DNA of 16,477 bases from CAZJHX01 sp964545715 (lineage in GTDB: Bacteria > Myxococcota_A > UBA9042 > GCA-2863065). The translations under genes and the position numbers were made by a program. The DNA lies in contig CAZJHX010000204.1 of assembly GCA_964545715.1 (NCBI GenBank), positions 1 to 16,477 of the forward strand, given 5' to 3'. Under the pieces are notes generated by a model. That model ran no database searches. It was given only the letters and a program-made list of their open reading frames with translations, and was not told the DNA's origin. Shown here one piece after another: positions 6,001-16,477 of this stretch (position 1 is the stretch's first letter; each line of letters opens with the position of its first letter).

Positions 6001-8130
6001 GTGAGACACACCTGCCTGTTGTTGGTGGTGTTGCTGGGTTGCAGCAGCGACCACGATATCGTCGATCCCTACGCCGCGGACGACGGCCTGACAGTCGTAC
6101 TGCCCGGTAAAGAGGACAACTTCTTTGCCAAGTCCGCGCGTGAATACCTGGTCGAGGGCCGCACCGAGATCGTCCTGGACGATGCGGACGCCGATCTCAG
6201 CGACTCGGAGAAGCTGGAGAAGGTCAAGCGGCTGATCCCGTACAAGCAGGTCGCCATCGCCTGGTTCCTGAACTCGTACGTGGCCCCCAAAGACAGCAAA
6301 GACAAGAACGCGGGCTACGGTGGCTTCAAGGCGCTGACCAAGAACGGTTCGTACGAGGATTTGCGGATCTCCGCGTTGGCCGACGGGCTGACCTATCGCT
6401 TCACGTTCCGCCAGCAGCTTGGCGGGCAGCTCGATCTGTTGGAGCACCTGCCTGTCAGCACGAGCGCCGGCGGTGAGATGACCTTCAACCTGGCGGTTGG
6501 GATCGTCAGCAACGAGACGATGCAGAAGCTGGACTTCAATGACGAGTGGTACCGCGATCCGCCGTGGAAACACTTCGATCCGACAAAAGTGTCGCCTGAG
6601 CTGCTGGAGACGATCGAGCTGTCGATCGAGCCTCAGCCCCGGTCCGACGACGCATGGCCGGACTACAAGCGCCTGTTCGCGGACGGCGAGGTCACGATCG
6701 GCGTGCACTTCGGCTGGGACTACAACAACGCGGACCACCTGAAAGACTCGCGCCGGGTGTACTACCACCTCAAGAAGGCCGGCTTCAGCGTCCCCGACGA
6801 CTACGATCTCATGACCCGCAAGAGCGGCGCGTTCAAGCGGACGATTACGGCCGGCGGTAAGCCGGTCAACGTGGAGGTCGAGCTGTTCTGGGGCAAGCCG
6901 GGGACCGACACCGATCCGGACACGGACAAGGGCGGCAAGAACCTGGAGAAGGACATGTACAAGAGCTTCGCCGAGCGCGAGGTGATCGTGTTCTCGGGGC
7001 ACTCAGGTCCGTTCTACGGCTTTGCGCTGGCCAACTGGAAGAAGACGGACGAGGGCGATCTCGACGACTCCAAGATCCCGGGCATGGAGATGCCGGACTA
7101 CTACCAGATCGTGTTGGCTGAGGGCTGCGAGACCTATGGGATGGGGGAGGCCTTCTTCGACAACCCGGCCAAGTCCGAGCGCGACAACCTGGACATCATC
7201 ACGACCACGACCTACTCGACAGCCTACGACGCGCTGCCGGTCAAGGACTTCCTGGACGCCATCATCGGGACCAACGACGACGGGATCCACATGGCGACCA
7301 CGTATGGGACGCTGCTGGGCAACCTGGACTACTATACCTATGAGGCCGCCATGTACGGCGTGCACGGCATCGACGACAACCCGCACCTGCACCCGTGGGC
7401 CAACCCCAAGGACTTCTGCACGTCCTGTGAGAGCGACTGGGACTGCGGTGATGCGTGGGGCAACTTCTGCGTGAATCTGGGCACGGATGGGCGCATCTGC
7501 ACGGGCGAGTGCACGGCGGACGATGGGTGCCCGAAGGGGTACACGTGCGCGGCGGTGGCCAAGGGCAAGAGCGTGACGGGCCACGTATGTGTGCCGTCGG
7601 ACTTCAGCTGCGAGGGCCCGGCCCCCGAGCCGACGGGCGTGATCATCAACGAGGTGCTGGCCGATCCCGAGAACGGGCAGGAAGGCGACACGAACTGGGA
7701 CGGCTTCTACGACTCGGTCGAGGATGAGTTCGTGGAGATCGTCAACACGACGAACAAGGGTGTGGCGCTGGGTGGCTGGACGATCGCGGACGGCGTGAAG
7801 GTGCGCTTCCGCTTTCCGAACGGGCTCACGCTGGCGCCGGGCGGCGTCGCGGTGGTCTTTGGCGGTGGCGACATCTCGCAGCTTCCGCCGGCGCCCGAGG
7901 CGCTGGTCTTTGCGACCGAGGACGGGCTCAGCCTGGCCAACAGCGGCGACTCGGTGATCCTGCGCACGGCCGAAGGCGACGTGGCCGACCGGCTGGTCTA
8001 CGGCTCAGAGGGCGGCAATGATCGCTCGATGACCCGCGAGTTTGACGGTGATCCGGACAGCGGCTTCATCGTGCATCCCGGCGAGTCCTTCTCGTCCCCC
8101 GGCACCGCGTCTGACGGCTCCCCTCTGTAG
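6001..8130 (+). CDS. Lipoprotein with caspase/gingipain-clan-like domain and C-terminal lamin-tail domain
   Basis: I chose the GTG at 6001 because AGGAAG (5991-5996) precedes it, and translation from it gives a compact lipoprotein signal peptide with lipobox L11-L12-G13-C14. An ATG at 5980 would add seven residues and lacks a ribosome site. The product is about 709 residues. The middle contains VIVFSGHSGPFYG with H334 and, 42 residues later, YQIVLAEGCETYG with C376. A hydrophobic strand ending in His-(Ser/Gly)-Gly, then a second strand ending in Cys, is the layout of clan CD cysteine peptidases such as caspases and gingipains. Residues about 471-538 form a Cys-rich segment of about ten Cys. 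From about 547 (VIINEVLADP) to near the end lies a lamin-tail domain with the usual NEV...EFVEIVN...GGWTI pattern. It is probably an envelope-anchored protein acting on extracellular targets. Peptidase activity is inferred, and the domain could be an inactive relative. Confidence 0.85.
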   Translation: MRHTCLLLVVLLGCSSDHDIVDPYAADDGLTVVLPGKEDNFFAKSAREYLVEGRTEIVLDDADADLSDSEKLEKVKRLIPYKQVAIAWFLNSYVAPKDSKDKNAGYGGFKALTKNGSYEDLRISALADGLTYRFTFRQQLGGQLDLLEHLPVSTSAGGEMTFNLAVGIVSNETMQKLDFNDEWYRDPPWKHFDPTKVSPELLETIELSIEPQPRSDDAWPDYKRLFADGEVTIGVHFGWDYNNADHLKDSRRVYYHLKKAGFSVPDDYDLMTRKSGAFKRTITAGGKPVNVEVELFWGKPGTDTDPDTDKGGKNLEKDMYKSFAEREVIVFSGHSGPFYGFALANWKKTDEGDLDDSKIPGMEMPDYYQIVLAEGCETYGMGEAFFDNPAKSERDNLDIITTTTYSTAYDALPVKDFLDAIIGTNDDGIHMATTYGTLLGNLDYYTYEAAMYGVHGIDDNPHLHPWANPKDFCTSCESDWDCGDAWGNFCVNLGTDGRICTGECTADDGCPKGYTCAAVAKGKSVTGHVCVPSDFSCEGPAPEPTGVIINEVLADPENGQEGDTNWDGFYDSVEDEFVEIVNTTNKGVALGGWTIADGVKVRFRFPNGLTLAPGGVAVVFGGGDISQLPPAPEALVFATEDGLSLANSGDSVILRTAEGDVADRLVYGSEGGNDRSMTREFDGDPDSGFIVHPGESFSSPGTASDGSPL

Positions 8131-8144
8131 CTGTCGCAAAAACA

Positions 8145-8188
8145 GACAAAATTGTCGGCCAATCACGCGCCGACGACAAAAGTGTCGG
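8145..8188 (+). promoter_or_regulatory. Pair of 14-bp dyad sites 30 bp apart, candidate activator-binding sites for the GSII gene
   Basis: GACAAAATTGTCGG (8145-8158) and GACAAAAGTGTCGG (8175-8188) differ at one base and start exactly 30 bp apart, about three helical turns. Each contains a dyad: GACAA-AA-TTGTC in the first and CGACA-AAAG-TGTCG in the second. Between them GTCGGC (8154-8159) pairs with GCCGAC (8169-8174). They lie roughly 105-148 bases before the predicted start of the sigma-54 promoter, the usual distance for enhancer-binding activators. They do not match the classical NtrC site. Alternatively, the hairpins could help end transcription of the upstream gene, but no T-run follows. 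Confidence 0.5.
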
Positions 8189-8266
8189 TTATTTGTTGAG
8201 CCTAGACTGTTGGGCGAGATCGTTTAACTCCCTTTAATTGCAGCCAAATTCCGGAGATCGAGCGGG

Positions 8267-8282
8267 TGGCATAGCTCATGCT
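8267..8282 (+). promoter_or_regulatory. Sigma-54 (-24/-12) promoter of the GSII gene
   Basis: TGGCATAGCTCATGCT matches the consensus TGGCAC-N5-TTGCW. The invariant GG (8268-8269) and GC (8280-8281) are present with the required ten bases between them, and only two other positions deviate. The predicted start of transcription is near 8293, giving a leader of about 67 bases before the ATG at 8360. RpoN control of glutamine synthetase is well known in other bacteria, which strengthens the call. Confidence 0.65.
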
Positions 8283-8301
8283 CTTTGGGCGAGCAACGGC
8301 T

Positions 8302-8330
8302 GCAAACAAGTAGGTTTGCTCCTGTAAACC
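8302..8330 (+). promoter_or_regulatory. Two mutually exclusive hairpins in the GSII leader
   Basis: GCAAAC (8302-8307) can pair with GTTTGC (8314-8319) across a six-base loop. GGTTT (8313-8317) can instead pair with AAACC (8326-8330). Both need the GTTT at 8314-8317, so only one can form at a time. This is the arrangement of a leader switch, but stems of five and six pairs are weak and may be chance. Confidence 0.3.
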
Positions 8331-8359
8331 GAGAACGCCTGGGAGACCACGAGAGAATC

Positions 8360-9385
8360 ATGAGCGTATACAAGGCCGAATACATCTGGATTGACGGCAC
8401 CGAGCCGACCGCCATTCTCCGTTCCAAAACCAAGATCATCGTTGAAGGCAAAGAGCCGCCGGTGTGGGGCTTTGACGGCTCCAGCACGAACCAGGCGCCC
8501 GGCGAAGCCTCTGACTGCGTGTTGAAGCCCGTGCTGGTTGTGCCCGACCCCGTTCGTGGCGGCTCGGCCAGGTTGGTGATGTGCGAGGTTCTGAACACCG
8601 ACATGACCGCGCATGTGTCGAACTCGCGCGCTGCCTGTGTGGCTGCCGCTGAGCGCTTCAAGGATCAGAAGTCGCTGTTCGGTCTCGAGCAGGAGTACAC
8701 CTTCTTCCAGAATGGGCGCCCGCTGGGTTGGCCCGAAGGTGGTTACCCCGGTCCGCAGGGCCCGTACTACTGCAGTGTGGGCGCCGACACGGCCTACGGT
8801 CGCGACATCGTGGAAGAGCACATGGACGCCTGCCTGGCCGCCGGTCTCGCGTACTGCGGGCTGAACGCTGAGGTGATGCCCGGTCAGTGGGAGTTCCAGA
8901 TCGGTCCGATCGGTCCGGTGGAGATGGGCGACCACCTCACGCTGGCGCGCTGGCTGCTGAAGCGTATTGCGGAGGATCACGGCGTGTCGGTGAGCTTCGA
9001 CGCCAAGCCGGTCAAGGGCGACTGGAACGGTGCGGGCTGCCACACGAACTTCAGCACCGAGGCGATGCGAAACAGCTACGACGCGATCATCACCGCCTGC
9101 GAGGCGCTGGGCGAGCGTCGCGCGCATCACATCGAGGTTTACGGTACGGGCACCGCCGAACGCCTGACGGGGCTGCACGAGACCTGCGCGTATACCGAGT
9201 TCCGCTACGGTGTCTCGGACCGTGGCGCGTCGGTGCGTATCCCGTGGCAGGTCGCGCGCGACCAGGCCGGTTACATCGAGGATCGCCGTCCCAACGCGGA
9301 CTGCGACCCGTACAAGGTGACGTGCGCCATTGTCGAGACGTGCTGCAGCGCGCTCGAGTCCACCCGCCTGTCCGACGCCGCGTAA
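8360..9385 (+). CDS. glnII: Glutamine synthetase, type II (eukaryote-like GSII)
   Basis: Makes glutamine from glutamate, ammonia and ATP in the cytoplasm. At 341 residues it has GSII length, far shorter than the roughly 470 residues of bacterial type I. The ATG at 8360 gives the typical N-terminus MSVYKAEYIWIDG. An earlier in-frame ATG at 8285 would lie upstream of the predicted transcription start. Visible signatures are WGFDGSST (36-43), GLEQEY with metal ligands E110 and E112, NAEVMPGQWEFQIGP (169-183, with E171 and E178), the ATP-site NGAGCHTNFS (223-232), DRGASVRIP (287-295) and EDRRP (307-311). The tyrosine whose adenylylation controls GSI belongs to the type I fold, so that control is not expected. 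Control is more likely transcriptional, through the sigma-54 promoter at 8267-8282 and the sites at 8145-8188. The following gene begins 121 bases downstream. Confidence 0.95.
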   Translation: MSVYKAEYIWIDGTEPTAILRSKTKIIVEGKEPPVWGFDGSSTNQAPGEASDCVLKPVLVVPDPVRGGSARLVMCEVLNTDMTAHVSNSRAACVAAAERFKDQKSLFGLEQEYTFFQNGRPLGWPEGGYPGPQGPYYCSVGADTAYGRDIVEEHMDACLAAGLAYCGLNAEVMPGQWEFQIGPIGPVEMGDHLTLARWLLKRIAEDHGVSVSFDAKPVKGDWNGAGCHTNFSTEAMRNSYDAIITACEALGERRAHHIEVYGTGTAERLTGLHETCAYTEFRYGVSDRGASVRIPWQVARDQAGYIEDRRPNADCDPYKVTCAIVETCCSALESTRLSDAA

Positions 9386-9506
9386 GCGCGCTCCCTTCTC
9401 CCGCCGTGCTGCGGTGCATTCGCTGTAATTCCGCCCCGTTTTCACGTACCTTTCCTTAGATATCCACGCGCGCATGAAGGGCGTGGTGCGTGAGGGTGAG
9501 GCAAAA

Positions 9507-16343
<6,837 letters not shown>

Positions 16344-16382
16344 CCCCAGCGTCCCACCCGAACCGTCGGCCCCGAGACGTTC

Positions 16383-16477
16383 CGATTTCGCCGCGGATGA
16401 ATCATCCTCGCGAAAATCGAGCGGTTAATCGCTCGATTTCGCCTCCGATGAATCATCCTCGGGAAAATCGAGCGGTT
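16383..16477. repeat. 51-bp tandem intergenic repeat with nested palindromes, cut by the window end
   Basis: Copy 1 starts at 16383 and copy 2 at 16434 (CGATTTCG in both), period 51; copy 2 runs past the window. Each copy has the near-perfect palindrome GATGAATCATC (arms GATGA/TCATC). Its left flank in copy 2 (CCGATGA) changes together with the right flank (TCGG in place of TCGC), so the flanks partly co-vary. Across the junction, AAATCGAGCG (about 16415-16424) pairs with CGCTCGATTT over the loop GTTAAT. It follows the giant lipoprotein by 40 bases. It may be a dispersed palindromic element or take part in termination, although no T-run follows the stem. Confidence 0.8.

Noticed and set aside
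5968..7002. A 344-codon minus-strand frame across the caspase-like lipoprotein
   Set aside because: It has biased composition rich in Val, Leu, Arg and Ala, and is opposite a gene with lipobox and lamin-tail domain. No independent evidence of coding.
8293..8340. Glutamine riboswitch in the GSII leader
   Set aside because: A short stretch (AAGTAGG, then ACCGAGAACGC) faintly recalls the glutamine riboswitch core as I remember it. The flanking stems are missing or only 3-5 pairs, and the predicted transcription start would cut off the closing stem. A covariance-model search would settle it.
9437..9465. Promoter TTTTCA...TAGATA ahead of the giant lipoprotein
   Set aside because: The spacing between the two elements is only 12 bases and neither is a good match. 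A promoter surely exists in or before 9386-9506 but I cannot place it.

Overview
The window is high-GC DNA with every convincing gene on the + strand. It looks like a Gram-negative bacterium of the Myxococcota/Bradymonadia kind (former Deltaproteobacteria). The grounds are three lipoprotein signal peptides, two very large cysteine-rich surface-type proteins, MopE-like DNDCDG repeats, a lamin-tail domain, and a type II glutamine synthetase behind a sigma-54-type promoter. This placement rests on the style of the proteins, not on a marker gene. I see no tRNA, rRNA, insertion sequence, integrase or CRISPR array.

Layout. (1) 2-3469 is the 3' part of a giant cysteine-rich repeat protein. Twenty short 8-Cys modules are punctuated by five copies of a longer Cys-rich domain. 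(2) A cytochrome P450 follows at about 3471-4811, almost touching the previous stop codon. Its start codon is unclear: the best ribosome site points to an ATC. (3) 4886-5491 is a small acidic lipoprotein of unknown function. (4) 5545-5934 is a small cytoplasmic protein with a possible winged-helix C-terminus. (5) 6001-8130 is a lipoprotein whose middle carries a His/Cys pair in contexts like caspase/gingipain-clan peptidases, followed by a Cys-rich segment and a lamin-tail domain. (6) 8131-8359 is a regulatory region. It holds two near-identical dyad sites 30 bp apart, then a -24/-12 (sigma-54) promoter, then a leader with two competing hairpins. (7) 8360-9385 is glutamine synthetase II (GSII). 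(8) 9507-16343 is a giant lipoprotein (2278 aa) made of six full and one short tandem Cys/Asp-rich module, a parallel beta-helix segment and a glycine-rich C-terminus. (9) 16383-16477 is a tandem repeat of a 51-bp palindrome-bearing unit that runs off the window.

How the parts fit. Most coding capacity goes to exported, disulfide-rich or metal-binding envelope proteins, with two metabolic enzymes (P450 and GSII) among them. The Cys-rich protein and the P450 are probably co-transcribed. GSII appears to be a separate unit under nitrogen-type (RpoN) control, with its own upstream activator sites. The remaining genes have enough spacing to be separate units. The most novel material is the domain repeated five times in the first protein, the caspase-like/lamin-tail lipoprotein, the putative activator sites for GSII, and the DNDC/beta-helix/polyglycine architecture of the giant lipoprotein.
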